DNA of 63,478 nt. Origin: Paenibacillus pabuli NBRC 13638 (lineage in GTDB: Bacteria; Bacillota; Bacilli; Paenibacillales; Paenibacillaceae). Below, in pieces: positions 15,252 to 24,368 of this stretch (within the stretch, counting starts at the first letter, position 1; each line of letters begins with the position of its first letter). The notes under the pieces were generated by a model. The model was not told the DNA's origin, searched no databases, and worked only from the letters and a program-made list of their open reading frames with translations. Location of the stretch: assembly GCF_001514495.1 (NCBI RefSeq), contig NZ_BCNM01000033.1:1-63478 (forward strand), written 5' to 3'. The position numbers and the translations under genes are program-made.

Positions 15252-16550
15252 CTATTTATTGATAAAACCTTTGTAGTGGCGTTTGATCAATTGGCTTTCG
15301 ATTTGCTTCATCGTATCCAGCGCAACACCTATTACGATCAGGAGAGATGTTCCCCCTATTTGCGCAGATTGAGGCAAACCAGAAAGTGCCCCCAAAATTA
15401 CAGGCAGAACGGAAATGACTGCCAAGAAGATGGCACCTGCCGTTGTCAAACGAGTCATGACACGGGTCAGATATTTCTCGGTTGCTTTACCCGGACGAAT
15501 GCCTGGGATGTAACCGCCGTTCTTTTTCATGTTGTCAGCCATCTGCTGTGGATTCATCTGTACGAAAGTATAGAAGAAGGTAAACCCGAAAATCATCACT
15601 ACATACAGTAACATACCCAGAGGTTTATGTGTAGTGAGATTGGCTCCGATCCACTGTGCCCAAGCGCGATCAGCCCAGAAGTTTGCGATGATCGATGGGA
15701 ACATCAACAGCGATGATGCAAAGATGACAGGGATAACACCTGCTGCATTAATCTTCAGCGGGATATGTGTATTCTGTCCACCGTACATTTTGTTACCTAC
15801 GACTCGTTTAGCGTACTGTACAGGAATTTTCCGAATCGCCTGCTGAATGTAAATGACCCCTATGATAATCAGTACAATAACAATTGCAACGATTACCCCT
15901 TTAAGAATGTTCATGAACAGTTGATCAGCTTGGATAAAGTCGGATTCGATTGTTTGTTTGATAATATTAGGCACCGTGGATAGGATACCCGCAAAGATCA
16001 AAATCGAAATCCCGTTTCCTATGCCCTTCTCGGTGATCTGCTCACCAAGCCACATCAGGAATGAAGTACCCGCCGTAAGTACAATCGCGATCAAGATATA
16101 ATCTGCAAAGGTTGCATTAGGAACCATTTCTGTATTGTACAAGCGGTTGAATCCGATCGACGTACCAAACGCTTGAATCAATGCCAGACCTACCGTTAAA
16201 TAACGGGTTAGTTGTGCAGATTTCTTCTTACCTTGTTCACCCTGCTTCGCCCACTCCGCTAATTTTGGAATAACGTCCATGGAAAGCAACTGTACTATGA
16301 TAGACGCAGTGATGTAAGGCACGATCCCGAGCGCAAATATCGAGAACTGAAAGAGCGCTCCACCCGAGAACGTATTGAGAAGTCCAAAAACTTCTTTACC
16401 CGCAGAATTTGTCGCTTCGAACACATCTTTGTTAACACCCGGTACGGGTACAAAGGAGCCGATGCGGTAAATGATCAGTACAAAAAGGGTAAATAATACC
16501 CTTTTGCGCAGATCTTCAACCCGCCAGATATTCTTTAGGGTCTTGAACAT
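15252..16550 (-). CDS. secY: Preprotein translocase subunit SecY
   Basis: The 432 aa membrane protein has the ten expected membrane spans and the plug and pore-ring region after RIGSFVPVPGV. With SecE (42.8 kb in this window) and SecG it forms the protein-conducting channel. The ATG overlaps the rplO stop by one base (TAATG), indicating coupled translation. Confidence 0.98.
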   Translation of the reverse strand: MFKTLKNIWRVEDLRKRVLFTLFVLIIYRIGSFVPVPGVNKDVFEATNSAGKEVFGLLNTFSGGALFQFSIFALGIVPYITASIIVQLLSMDVIPKLAEWAKQGEQGKKKSAQLTRYLTVGLALIQAFGTSIGFNRLYNTEMVPNATFADYILIAIVLTAGTSFLMWLGEQITEKGIGNGISILIFAGILSTVPNIIKQTIESDFIQADQLFMNILKGVIVAIVIVLIIIGVIYIQQAIRKIPVQYAKRVVGNKMYGGQNTHIPLKINAAGVIPVIFASSLLMFPSIIANFWADRAWAQWIGANLTTHKPLGMLLYVVMIFGFTFFYTFVQMNPQQMADNMKKNGGYIPGIRPGKATEKYLTRVMTRLTTAGAIFLAVISVLPVILGALSGLPQSAQIGGTSLLIVIGVALDTMKQIESQLIKRHYKGFINK

Positions 16551-16990
16551 TAAATCACCTCGGTTTTACCGCCGGCAGCTTCAATTTTCTCCACCGCAGA
16601 TTGAGAAAACTTGTTAGCTTTAACAGTCAGCTTCACAGTGACTTCACCGTTACCCAGGATTTTGATTCCGGACTTAGCGTTTTTAACTACGCCGTTCGTC
16701 ATCAAGAATTCTGGAGTCACTTCAGTACCCGCAGCAAAACTGTTCAGGTCTTCAGTATTCACAACTGCATATTCTTTGCGAGTTGGGTTTACGAAACCAC
16801 GTTTTGGCAAGCGACGATACAATGGATTTTGTCCACCTTCGAAGCCCGGACGAACACCACCGCCGGAACGAGCGTTTTGTCCTTTGTGACCGCGACCTGA
16901 TGTTTTACCTGTACCACTACTTGGACCGCGACCAAGACGTTTACGTTCTTTGCGGGATCCAGGAGATGGTGAAAGCTCATGTAACTTCAT
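16550..16990 (-). CDS. rplO: 50S ribosomal protein uL15
   Basis: The 146 aa protein starts at the ATG 11 bases after GGAGG; a GTG four codons upstream overlaps the ribosome site and is not used. The Gly/Arg-rich N-terminal extension (GRGPSSGTGKTSGRGHKG) threads into 23S rRNA. Confidence 0.97.
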   Translation of the reverse strand: MKLHELSPSPGSRKERKRLGRGPSSGTGKTSGRGHKGQNARSGGGVRPGFEGGQNPLYRRLPKRGFVNPTRKEYAVVNTEDLNSFAAGTEVTPEFLMTNGVVKNAKSGIKILGNGEVTVKLTVKANKFSQSAVEKIEAAGGKTEVI

Positions 16991-17033
16991 CGTTCGTTGC
17001 ACCTCCTTAAAGATTTGTGGGATTAACCCTTTT

Positions 17034-17219
17034 TTAAGCTTCTACTTCTTTAACAGCGACCAAGTGGCTTACTTTGTTAATCATACCACGAATGGCAGGA
17101 TTATCGTTTTGAACCACTTTACTGTTGATTTTGCGCAAGCCCAATGTTTTCACAGTTGTTCTTTGCGTCTCCGGACGTCCGATCAAGCTGCGGACGAGGG
17201 TAATTTCTAATTTAGCCAT
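17034..17219 (-). CDS. rpmD: 50S ribosomal protein uL30
   Basis: The short 61 aa bacterial form of L30 (MAKLEITLVRSLIGRPE) lies between rpsE and rplO, with 12 bases to rpsE. Confidence 0.97.
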   Translation of the reverse strand: MAKLEITLVRSLIGRPETQRTTVKTLGLRKINSKVVQNDNPAIRGMINKVSHLVAVKEVEA

Positions 17220-17231
17220 GAGATTCCCTCC

Positions 17232-17729
17232 TTAACCCAGAAGCTCTTCGACGGATTTGCCGCGCAGTTTTGCCACGTCTTCAGCACGTTTCAAACGGGA
17301 CAAACCTTCCAAAGTCGCATTGACCATGTTCATGGAATTCGAAGAACCCAGAGATTTTGTCAAAATGTCACCTACACCAGCAAGTTCGAGAACCGCACGT
17401 ACAGGACCACCAGCGATAACACCAGTACCTTCAGATGCTGGTTTCAACAGAACGCGTCCTGCGCCGAACTTACCTGTTACCAAGTGAGGAATCGAAGTTC
17501 CTACGAGTGGAACGTGTACAAGGTTTTTCTTAGCGTCTTCAATACCTTTGCGAATTGCATCAGGTACTTCGCCCGCTTTACCGATACCAGCTCCAACCCA
17601 GCCGTTGCCGTCGCCGACTACAACCAGTGCGCTAAAGCTGAAACGGCGTCCGCCTTTTACTACTTTAGCTACGCGATTAATATTTACAACTCTTTCAGAC
17701 AGTTCCAAAGTATTCGGATCTACACGCAA
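17232..17729 (-). CDS. rpsE: 30S ribosomal protein uS5
   Basis: The 165 aa protein has the double-stranded RNA-binding half (VVNINRVAKVVKGGRRFSF) and the C-terminal S5 half. It sits at the mRNA entry side and influences decoding accuracy. The loop KVVKGGRRF that carries spectinomycin-resistance changes in other species has the normal sequence. Confidence 0.98.
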   Translation of the reverse strand: MRVDPNTLELSERVVNINRVAKVVKGGRRFSFSALVVVGDGNGWVGAGIGKAGEVPDAIRKGIEDAKKNLVHVPLVGTSIPHLVTGKFGAGRVLLKPASEGTGVIAGGPVRAVLELAGVGDILTKSLGSSNSMNMVNATLEGLSRLKRAEDVAKLRGKSVEELLG

Positions 17730-17756
17730 GTCGTTAACCTCCTTTTGAAAAATATC

Positions 17757-18125
17757 TTAAAACTCAAGTCCTGCTTCACGAGCCGCTGCAGCCAATGCTG
17801 CGATACGACCATGGTACAGATATCCGCTACGGTCAAATACGATGTTTGAAACGCCTTTGTCTTTCGCACGTTTAGCAACGAGTTCGCCAACTTTACGAGC
17901 AGATTCAACAGATGCGCCGTTTTTGATGTCGCCGCTCAGTTCTTTGTCAACAGTAGACGCGGAAGCGATCGTAACACCAGCTACGTCATCGATAATTTGA
18001 GCATACATATGTTTACCAGAACGGAATACGTTCAAACGAGGACGTGCTGCCGTTCCTTGGATTTTCTTACGAACACGCAGGTGTCTTTTCAGACGAGCCT
18101 TGTTTTTATCTTGTTTCGTAATCAT
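17757..18125 (-). CDS. rplR: 50S ribosomal protein uL18
   Basis: The 122 aa 5S rRNA-binding protein has a basic start (KQDKNKARLKRHLRVRKK) and the conserved end AAREAGLEF. Spacer to rpsE is 27 bases. Confidence 0.98.
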   Translation of the reverse strand: MITKQDKNKARLKRHLRVRKKIQGTAARPRLNVFRSGKHMYAQIIDDVAGVTIASASTVDKELSGDIKNGASVESARKVGELVAKRAKDKGVSNIVFDRSGYLYHGRIAALAAAAREAGLEF

Positions 18126-18242
18126 CTCTGGGATTCACTCCTTTCAGGTTACCTCGCTGGCTTCAAACCAGAAGCCACGGGGTATATTAGAAACACAAGA
18201 AGCAAGCAAGCCGAAAACCGCGCAAAGGCGGTAAGAGAAATC
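18126..18242 (-). other. Spacer between rplF and rplR with two small stems
   Basis: Within an otherwise tight operon this 117-base gap holds TGGCTTC/GAAGCCA (18158-18177) and ACCGC/GCGGT near the rplF stop. No gene is present. The stems may be RNA processing or stability sites. Confidence 0.4.
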
Positions 18243-18785
18243 TTATTTCTTCTTACCGGCTTTACCTTCCTTACGGATGATACGCTCGCCTTCATATTTA
18301 ATACCTTTACCTTTGTATGGCTCAGGTTCACGAACGGAACGGATTTTAGCAGCGTAAGCACCTACACGCTCTTTGTCGATTCCGCGAACGATGATTTTCG
18401 TATTCGAAGGAACTTCGAATTCGATTCCCGCTTCCGGTGTAATTTCAACCGGGTGAGAGTAGCCAACGTTCAGAACGATTTTATCTCCGGATTTGCTTGC
18501 ACGATATCCGACCCCAACCAGCTCCAGAGATTTTGCGAATCCTTCAGTAACGCCACTCACCATGTTGTTTACAACGCTACGCGTTGTGCCGTGCAAAGAA
18601 CGGTGAGTTTTGTTATCGGAAGGACGCACAACTGTAATTTCGTTGTTTTCAACTGTAACCTTCATGTCTTTATGAAGTTCACGAGTCAAAGATCCTTTTG
18701 GTCCTTTTACCGTAATAACGGTGTTGTCCAGTGTGATGTCCACACCACTTGGTACTGTAATTGGTTTGCGACCAATACGAGACAT
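18243..18785 (-). CDS. rplF: 50S ribosomal protein uL6
   Basis: The 180 aa protein starts at MSRIGRKP after AGGAGG; a GTG three codons upstream lies in the ribosome site. It has the two repeated L6 domains and ends in KKEGKAGKKK. It lies near the GTPase centre at the base of the stalk. Confidence 0.97.
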   Translation of the reverse strand: MSRIGRKPITVPSGVDITLDNTVITVKGPKGSLTRELHKDMKVTVENNEITVVRPSDNKTHRSLHGTTRSVVNNMVSGVTEGFAKSLELVGVGYRASKSGDKIVLNVGYSHPVEITPEAGIEFEVPSNTKIIVRGIDKERVGAYAAKIRSVREPEPYKGKGIKYEGERIIRKEGKAGKKK

Positions 18786-18815
18786 ATGTTGCACCTCCTA
18801 TCTTGTGACGTTATA

Positions 18816-19214
18816 TTACCAAACGTAGCAGACGACTTCTCCGCCGGATTTTGATTGACGAGCTTCTTTGTCCGTCATGATACCTTTGGATGTCGAGATA
18901 ATCGCGATACCCAGACCACCAAGTACACGAGGTACTTCGTTGCTTTTCGTGTAAACACGAAGACCAGGTTTACTGATTCTTTTCAGACCAGTGATAACGC
19001 GCTCGTTATTTTGACCGTATTTCAGGAAAACACGGATAATCCCTTGTTTGTTATCATCGATAACTTCAGCGTCACGGATGAAACCTTCACGCTTCAGGAT
19101 ATCGGCGATTTGTTTTTTCATTGTCGAAGCAGGCATTTCTACCGTTTCGTGACGAACTGTGTTCGCGTTACGAATACGAGTAAGCATATCTGCAATTGGA
19201 TCAGACATAGTCAT
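18816..19214 (-). CDS. rpsH: 30S ribosomal protein uS8
   Basis: This 132 aa central-domain 16S rRNA binding protein has the conserved blocks SDPIADMLTRIRNA, STSKGIMTD and GGEVVCYVW. The first ATG is 10 bases after GGAGG; a second, two codons later, gives the canonical MSDPIADML start and cannot be excluded. Confidence 0.97.
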   Translation of the reverse strand: MTMSDPIADMLTRIRNANTVRHETVEMPASTMKKQIADILKREGFIRDAEVIDDNKQGIIRVFLKYGQNNERVITGLKRISKPGLRVYTKSNEVPRVLGGLGIAIISTSKGIMTDKEARQSKSGGEVVCYVW

Positions 19215-19246
19215 TGTGAGTTAACCTCCTTCCCGTTCAGGACTTT

Positions 19247-19432
19247 TTACCAGCTTGCTTTTTTCACGCCAGGGATCTGGCCTTTATAAGCTAATTCACG
19301 GAAGCAAATTCTGCAAATTTTGAACTTTTGCAGGACCGAATGTGGACGTCCGCAACGCTCACAGCGTGTATAAGCACGTACTTTAAACTTTGGTGTACGT
19401 TGTTGTTTAACTTTCATCGAAGTTTTTGCCAC
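19247..19432 (-). CDS. rpsN: 30S ribosomal protein uS14, zinc (type Z) form
   Basis: This is the short 61 aa S14 with two CxxC pairs, CERC and CRIC, binding zinc. Firmicutes often hold a second zinc-free copy elsewhere under Zur control; only this one is in the window. Confidence 0.98.
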   Translation of the reverse strand: MAKTSMKVKQQRTPKFKVRAYTRCERCGRPHSVLQKFKICRICFRELAYKGQIPGVKKASW

Positions 19433-19505
19433 TTAGCCTGACACCTCCTAAATAATTTCGGAGAAAAGGGAGTCTTTCCAGACACCCGGAAACGTTATAC
19501 CAACA

Positions 19506-20048
19506 TTATTTAACGAAAGGCATTCCCAGTTGCGTGAGCAATTCACGGGACTCTTCGTCTGTTTTCGCCGTTGTAACAATGACAATATCCATACCGCGGA
19601 CTTTGTCTACTTTATCATACTCGATCTCTGGGAAGATCAGTTGTTCTTTCAGACCCAGTGTGTAGTTACCACGTCCGTCGAAAGCTTTGCTCGATACACC
19701 GCGGAAGTCGCGGACACGAGGAAGCGTAACGTTGAACAGTTTATCGAGGAAGAAGTACATGCGCTCGCCGCGCAATGTTACTTTCACACCGATTGGCATG
19801 TTCTCACGCAGTTTGAAACCTGCGATAGATTTTTTTGCACGAGTGATGACAGGTTTTTGACCTGCGATCAATTGCAAATCGTTTACTGCGGAATCCAACA
19901 CTTTGGAGTTTTGAACAGCGTCGCCCACACCCATGTTGATAACGATTTTCTCGATTTTCGGCACTTGCATTACCGTTGTATAGTTAAACTTCTGCATCAA
20001 AGCAGGAGCGATTTCGTTCAGGTAACGTTCTTTCATTCTTGCTGCCAT
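19506..20048 (-). CDS. rplE: 50S ribosomal protein uL5
   Basis: The 180 aa 5S rRNA-binding protein has the usual MKERYLNEIAPALMQKF start and ends LTQLGMPFVK. It contacts P-site tRNA and bridges to S13. Confidence 0.98.
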   Translation of the reverse strand: MAARMKERYLNEIAPALMQKFNYTTVMQVPKIEKIVINMGVGDAVQNSKVLDSAVNDLQLIAGQKPVITRAKKSIAGFKLRENMPIGVKVTLRGERMYFFLDKLFNVTLPRVRDFRGVSSKAFDGRGNYTLGLKEQLIFPEIEYDKVDKVRGMDIVIVTTAKTDEESRELLTQLGMPFVK

Positions 20049-20080
20049 GAATCATATACCTCCTTTCTCATTCGGTTCAA

Positions 20081-20434
20081 TTAGTCGATAATTTCTCCGG
20101 AACGTTTAGCAACGCGCACTTTCTTTCCGTTATCCAACACTTTGTAACCTACACGGGTTACTTTTCCGCTCTTTGGATCGATGTGCATTACGTTGGAAAC
20201 GTGAATCGGAGCTTCCTTCTCGATAATGCCGCCTTGCGGATTTTGCTGGTTAGGCTTCTGGTGTTTTTTAATCATGTTAACACCTTCCACAAGGACGCGG
20301 TTCTCACGAGGATAAGCAGCGATGACACGGCCTTTTTTACCTTTGTCTTTACCGCTGATCACCATAACTGTATCTTCTTTTTTAACATGAAGTTTATTGT
20401 TATGGGATTCCAGAACTTTTTTCACTCTTGGCAT
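20081..20434 (-). CDS. rplX: 50S ribosomal protein uL24
   Basis: The 117 aa protein starts at MPRVKKVLES, 8 bases after AGGAGG. It contains the KOW motif (VMVISGKDKGKKGRVI). It starts early large-subunit assembly by binding the 5' end of 23S rRNA. The N-terminus is about ten residues longer than in many bacteria. Confidence 0.97.
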   Translation of the reverse strand: MPRVKKVLESHNNKLHVKKEDTVMVISGKDKGKKGRVIAAYPRENRVLVEGVNMIKKHQKPNQQNPQGGIIEKEAPIHVSNVMHIDPKSGKVTRVGYKVLDNGKKVRVAKRSGEIID

Positions 20435-20473
20435 TTCGTACACCTCCTGTTTCTAACATCACGAGATTAAGCT

Positions 20474-20842
20474 TTAGATAACTTCTGGGGCCAAGGAAAC
20501 GATTTTCATGAAGTCTTTCTCGCGAAGTTCACGAGCAACAGGTCCGAAAATACGTGTTCCACGTGGGCTTCTGTCGTCTTTTACAACAACCGCTGCATTT
20601 TCATCAAAACCGATGTAGGAACCGTCTTTACGACGTACAGAACGTTTCGTACGAACGACAACCGCTCTAACTACATCACCTTTTTTGACAACGCCGCCTG
20701 GTGTTGCTTGTTTTACAGAACAAACGATCAGATCACCGATTTGAGCTGTACGACGTCCCGTACCGCCGAGTACGCGGATACACATCAGTTCCTTCGCACC
20801 GGAGTTGTCAGCCACAGTCAAACGTGTAAATGGTTGAATCAT
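20474..20842 (-). CDS. rplN: 50S ribosomal protein uL14
   Basis: The standard 122 aa L14 (IQPFTRLTVADNSGAKELMC) sits at the subunit interface, where it binds the silencing factor RsfS. Confidence 0.98.
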   Translation of the reverse strand: MIQPFTRLTVADNSGAKELMCIRVLGGTGRRTAQIGDLIVCSVKQATPGGVVKKGDVVRAVVVRTKRSVRRKDGSYIGFDENAAVVVKDDRSPRGTRIFGPVARELREKDFMKIVSLAPEVI

Positions 20843-20877
20843 TTAGTATTCCTCCTTTCAGCAATGCTGCTGATGCA

Positions 20878-21144
20878 TTAGATGATAACCGCTTTTTCTA
20901 CGATTTCAGTAAGTCTCCAGCGTTTATCTTTCGAAAGCGGACGAGTTTCCATGATTTTCACCGTGTCACCGATTTTCGCAGTGTTTTCTTCGTCATGCGC
21001 TTTGAATTTTTTAGTAACCTTAATGCGTTTATGGTACAAGTTGTGTTTTTTGTAAGTTTCTACAGCAACAACAATCGTTTTGTCCATTTTATCGCTGACC
21101 ACTTTACCGGTTTGCACTTTACGTGCGTTACGTTCTTCGCTCAT
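20878..21144 (-). CDS. rpsQ: 30S ribosomal protein uS17
   Basis: The 88 aa OB-fold protein contains VQTGKVVSDKMDKTIVVAVE and binds the 5' domain of 16S rRNA. Confidence 0.98.
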   Translation of the reverse strand: MSEERNARKVQTGKVVSDKMDKTIVVAVETYKKHNLYHKRIKVTKKFKAHDEENTAKIGDTVKIMETRPLSKDKRWRLTEIVEKAVII

Positions 21145-21192
21145 TGTTGGCCTCCTTCCTGATTACGGACGGATTATACATCCGATCCCTAA

Positions 21193-21390
21193 TTAACCGA
21201 TTCCCAATTCTCTTTCACGGATAATGGTTTTAGCACGAGCTATTTCTTTCCGCACATCACGGATTCGAGTCGGGTTATCCAGCTGACCGGTAGCGAGTTG
21301 AAAGCGGAGGTTAAAGAGTTCTTCTTTAAATCCGGCAATCTTTTGCTCGATTTCAGCAGAGGTTAGGTTGCGAAATTCACTAGCTTTCAT
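21193..21390 (-). CDS. rpmC: 50S ribosomal protein uL29
   Basis: The 65 aa two-helix protein starts at MKASEFRNLTS with GGTGGTGA ahead. Its first 11 bases overlap the end of rplP. It sits at the tunnel exit near the SRP and trigger-factor docking site. Confidence 0.96.
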   Translation of the reverse strand: MKASEFRNLTSAEIEQKIAGFKEELFNLRFQLATGQLDNPTRIRDVRKEIARAKTIIRERELGIG

Positions 21391-21814
21391 TTGCTTCACC
21401 ACCCAATTCTTCACGTTTCACAAACTTCGTTTTGATTGGCAGTTTGTGAGCGGCAAGACGCATCGCTTCGCGTGCGATCTCCTCCGGTACACCAGCAAGT
21501 TCAAACATGATCTTACCTGGTTTCACAACTGCAACCCATTTTTCTACGTTACCTTTACCGCTACCCATCCGAACCTCGAGAGGCTTTTGAGTGATTGGTT
21601 TGTCTGGGAAGATCTTGATCCAAACTTTACCACCACGTTTGATGTAACGAGTCATCGCAATACGAGCCGCTTCGATTTGACGGTTCGTAATCCAAGCCGG
21701 TTCCGTAGCTTGCAGACCGTATTCGCCAAAGTTCAGCGTAGTTCCGCCTTTAGCTTGGCCCTTCATATGCCCACGTTGTTGCTTACGGTGTTTTACACGT
21801 TTTGGTACCAACAT
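21380..21814 (-). CDS. rplP: 50S ribosomal protein uL16
   Basis: The 144 aa protein MLVPKRVKHRKQQRGHMKG is standard. It helps position A-site tRNA. Its tail overlaps rpmC. Confidence 0.98.
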   Translation of the reverse strand: MLVPKRVKHRKQQRGHMKGQAKGGTTLNFGEYGLQATEPAWITNRQIEAARIAMTRYIKRGGKVWIKIFPDKPITQKPLEVRMGSGKGNVEKWVAVVKPGKIMFELAGVPEEIAREAMRLAAHKLPIKTKFVKREELGGEANES

Positions 21815-21816
21815 GA

Positions 21817-22482
21817 TTAGTTGCCTCCTTCCTTAGCAGCTTGTTTCTTAGCCGTAGGAAGAACCTCTCCACGATAGATCCATACTTTTACGCCGATACG
21901 GCCGTAAGTAGTATGAGCCTCTGCTGTACCGTAGTCGATGTCGGCACGAAGCGTGTGCAGTGGAACAGTTCCTTCGCTGTAGCCTTCCGAACGAGCAATC
22001 TCAGCACCGCCAAGACGTCCGCCCACTTGCGTTTTAATACCTTTTGCACCAGAGCGCATTGTTCTTTGAATAGCTTGTTTCAGAGCACGACGGAAAGAAA
22101 CACGACGTTCCAATTGTTGTGCAATGCTTTCAGCTACCAGGATTGCGTCCAGGTCTTGGTTCTTAATTTCAGAGATGTTGATGTGTACTTTTTTACCGCC
22201 TGCGATTTTCGTAATTTGATTACGCAGATTTTCAACTTCCGAACCACCTTTACCGATAACCATACCTGGTTTCGCAGTGTGAATCGTTACGTTTACGCGG
22301 TTTGCCGCTCTCTCGATTTCAACACGAGACATAGCGGAGTCTTTCAATTTATTTTTCAGGAATTCACGAATTTTCACGTCTTCCATCAAAAGATCGCCGA
22401 AGTCTTTACCTGCATACCACTTAGATTCCCAGTCACGGATAATTCCGACACGGAGTCCGACTGGATTTACCTTTTGGCCCAC
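21817..22482 (-). CDS. rpsC: 30S ribosomal protein uS3
   Basis: The 221 aa protein has the KH domain with GKGG (in MVIGKGGSEV) and the C-terminal S3 domain. It forms part of the mRNA entry helicase. Only 2 bases separate it from rplP. Confidence 0.98.
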   Translation of the reverse strand: MGQKVNPVGLRVGIIRDWESKWYAGKDFGDLLMEDVKIREFLKNKLKDSAMSRVEIERAANRVNVTIHTAKPGMVIGKGGSEVENLRNQITKIAGGKKVHINISEIKNQDLDAILVAESIAQQLERRVSFRRALKQAIQRTMRSGAKGIKTQVGGRLGGAEIARSEGYSEGTVPLHTLRADIDYGTAEAHTTYGRIGVKVWIYRGEVLPTAKKQAAKEGGN

Positions 22483-22497
22483 ACATTTCCCCTCCTT

Positions 22498-22830
22498 CTA
22501 CTTTTCAGATACCACCAAAGTGATGTGGCTAGTACGTTTGTTAATACGACTTGCACGTCCCATTGCACGAGGGCGGAAACGTTTCATTGTCGGTCCTTGG
22601 TTCACGTAAGCTTGAGAAATGACCAAGTTATTAACATCCAAAGAATAGTTATGTTCCGCATTTGCAATCGCGGAGTTAAGCAACTTCTCAACAATCGGAG
22701 AAGCGGATTTCGGAGTGTGACGGAGAATGGCAACCGCCTCACCAACTTGCTTGCCGCGAATCAAGTCAACAACGAGTTGAACTTTACGAGGAGCAATCCG
22801 GATAAACTTAGCATGTGCTTTTGCTTCCAT
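22498..22830 (-). CDS. rplV: 50S ribosomal protein uL22
   Basis: The 110 aa protein starts MEAKAHAKFIRI after AGGAGG with a 7-base gap. Its long hairpin (FRPRAMGRASRINKRTSH) lines the exit tunnel. The loop has no deletion or insertion of the kind seen in macrolide-resistant strains. Confidence 0.97.
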   Translation of the reverse strand: MEAKAHAKFIRIAPRKVQLVVDLIRGKQVGEAVAILRHTPKSASPIVEKLLNSAIANAEHNYSLDVNNLVISQAYVNQGPTMKRFRPRAMGRASRINKRTSHITLVVSEK

Positions 22831-22865
22831 TGTGTAACCTCCTCTCAAACATTAAAGATGTTCAT

Positions 22866-23144
22866 TTATCTTCTTGTTTTCTTGTCATCATCAGTATGGC
22901 CTTTGTACGTACGGGTTGGAGCGAACTCACCCAGTTTGTGTCCGACCATGTCCTCAGTTACGTATACTGGTACGTGTTTACGACCGTCATATACGCCAAA
23001 TGTGTGTCCGATGAATTGCGGGAAAATTGTAGAACGACGGGACCAGGTTTTAATAACAAGCTTTTTACCGGATGCTTCCATCTCTTCTACCTTTTTCAGC
23101 ATGTAGCCATCAATGAATGGCCCTTTTTTCAAACTGCGACCCAT
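22866..23144 (-). CDS. rpsS: 30S ribosomal protein uS19
   Basis: The 92 aa head protein GRSLKKGPFIDGYMLKKVE is complete. Confidence 0.98.
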   Translation of the reverse strand: MGRSLKKGPFIDGYMLKKVEEMEASGKKLVIKTWSRRSTIFPQFIGHTFGVYDGRKHVPVYVTEDMVGHKLGEFAPTRTYKGHTDDDKKTRR

Positions 23145-23215
23145 GTGGAGATCCTCCCTTCAAACGTAGCTATTATGCATCCGCAGATGCCTCACGAAGT
23201 TATGCACAGTGTGTA

Positions 23216-24046
23216 TTACTTCGTGCGGCGGCGAATGATGTATTTATCAGAAGCTTTATTTTTCTTACGCGTTTTGTAACCAAGAGTAGGTTTACCCCAT
23301 GGTGACATTGGCGATTTACGTCCGATTGGAGCACGACCTTCACCACCACCGTGTGGGTGATCGTTAGGGTTCATTACTACACCACGAACTTCAGGACGTT
23401 GTCCCAACCAACGGCTACGACCGGCTTTACCGATTTTGATGAGCTCGTGGTCTTGGTTACCAACAGATCCGATTGTTGCGCGGCAAACTTTCAGAATACG
23501 ACGAACTTCTCCGGAAGAGAGACGAACAGATACGTATTTTTCTTCTTTACCAAGCAATTGAGCTTCTGTACCAGCAGCACGAACCAATTGTCCGCCTTTA
23601 CCTGGTTTCAACTCGATGTTGTGGATAACGGTACCTACTGGAATGTTTTCAAGCGGCAGTGCGTTACCGATTTTAATGTCTGATTCAGGACCGGAGAAGA
23701 TTTGATCTCCAACTTTCAGACCTTTAGGAGCGATGATGTAACGTTTCTCACCATCAGCGTAGTGAATCAAAGCGATGTTGGATGTACGGTTCGGGTCATA
23801 CTCAATCGTAGCAACGCGGCCCGGTATTCCATCTTTAGTACGTTTGAAGTCGATGATACGGTATTTACGTTTGTGTCCACCACCGTGGTGACGAACTGTA
23901 ATTTTACCTTGGTTGTTGCGGCCTGCTTGTTTGCTCAACGGGGCCAACAACGATTTCTCCGGCTTATCTGTGGTGATTTCCTCAAATGTAGAAACGGACA
24001 TGTTCCGTCTTGCCGGGGATGTTGGTTTATACTTTTTGATTGGCAC
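23216..24046 (-). CDS. rplB: 50S ribosomal protein uL2
   Basis: The 276 aa protein contains the conserved HPHGGGEGRAPIG segment with the histidine close to the peptidyl transferase centre. It is of normal length. Confidence 0.98.
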   Translation of the reverse strand: MPIKKYKPTSPARRNMSVSTFEEITTDKPEKSLLAPLSKQAGRNNQGKITVRHHGGGHKRKYRIIDFKRTKDGIPGRVATIEYDPNRTSNIALIHYADGEKRYIIAPKGLKVGDQIFSGPESDIKIGNALPLENIPVGTVIHNIELKPGKGGQLVRAAGTEAQLLGKEEKYVSVRLSSGEVRRILKVCRATIGSVGNQDHELIKIGKAGRSRWLGQRPEVRGVVMNPNDHPHGGGEGRAPIGRKSPMSPWGKPTLGYKTRKKNKASDKYIIRRRTK

Positions 24047-24077
24047 TAGGTTTCCCTCCTTACTTCAAAAATTTCAA

Positions 24078-24368
24078 TTATACAGTTTCAAAGAACTCAA
24101 GCGTTTTGCTGTCTTGTGTCAGCGTTACAAACGCTTTTTTCCATTCGCTTGTATATCCGGAATAACGTCCGTACCGTTTAGGCTTAGCTGGAACACGCAG
24201 AGTGTTCACGTTTTTCACTTTTACGTTGAAAATAGCTTCTACGGCTTTTTTGATCTCGGTTTTGTTTGCACGGATGTCGACTTCAAATACATATTTCAAG
24301 TCATTCATCATGTCAGCAGTACGTTCCGTAATAATCGGACGTTTTACAATATCACGAGGATCCTTCAT
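24078..24368 (-). CDS. rplW: 50S ribosomal protein uL23
   Basis: The 96 aa tunnel-exit protein binds trigger factor and SRP. Its first base overlaps the rplD stop. Confidence 0.98.
   Translation of the reverse strand: MKDPRDIVKRPIITERTADMMNDLKYVFEVDIRANKTEIKKAVEAIFNVKVKNVNTLRVPAKPKRYGRYSGYTSEWKKAFVTLTQDSKTLEFFETV

Noticed and set aside
21841..23106. Long plus-strand open frame of 421 codons over rpsC-rplV-rpsS
   Set aside because: It is antisense to three intact ribosomal protein genes, has no ribosome site and its composition is that of a complementary-strand shadow.
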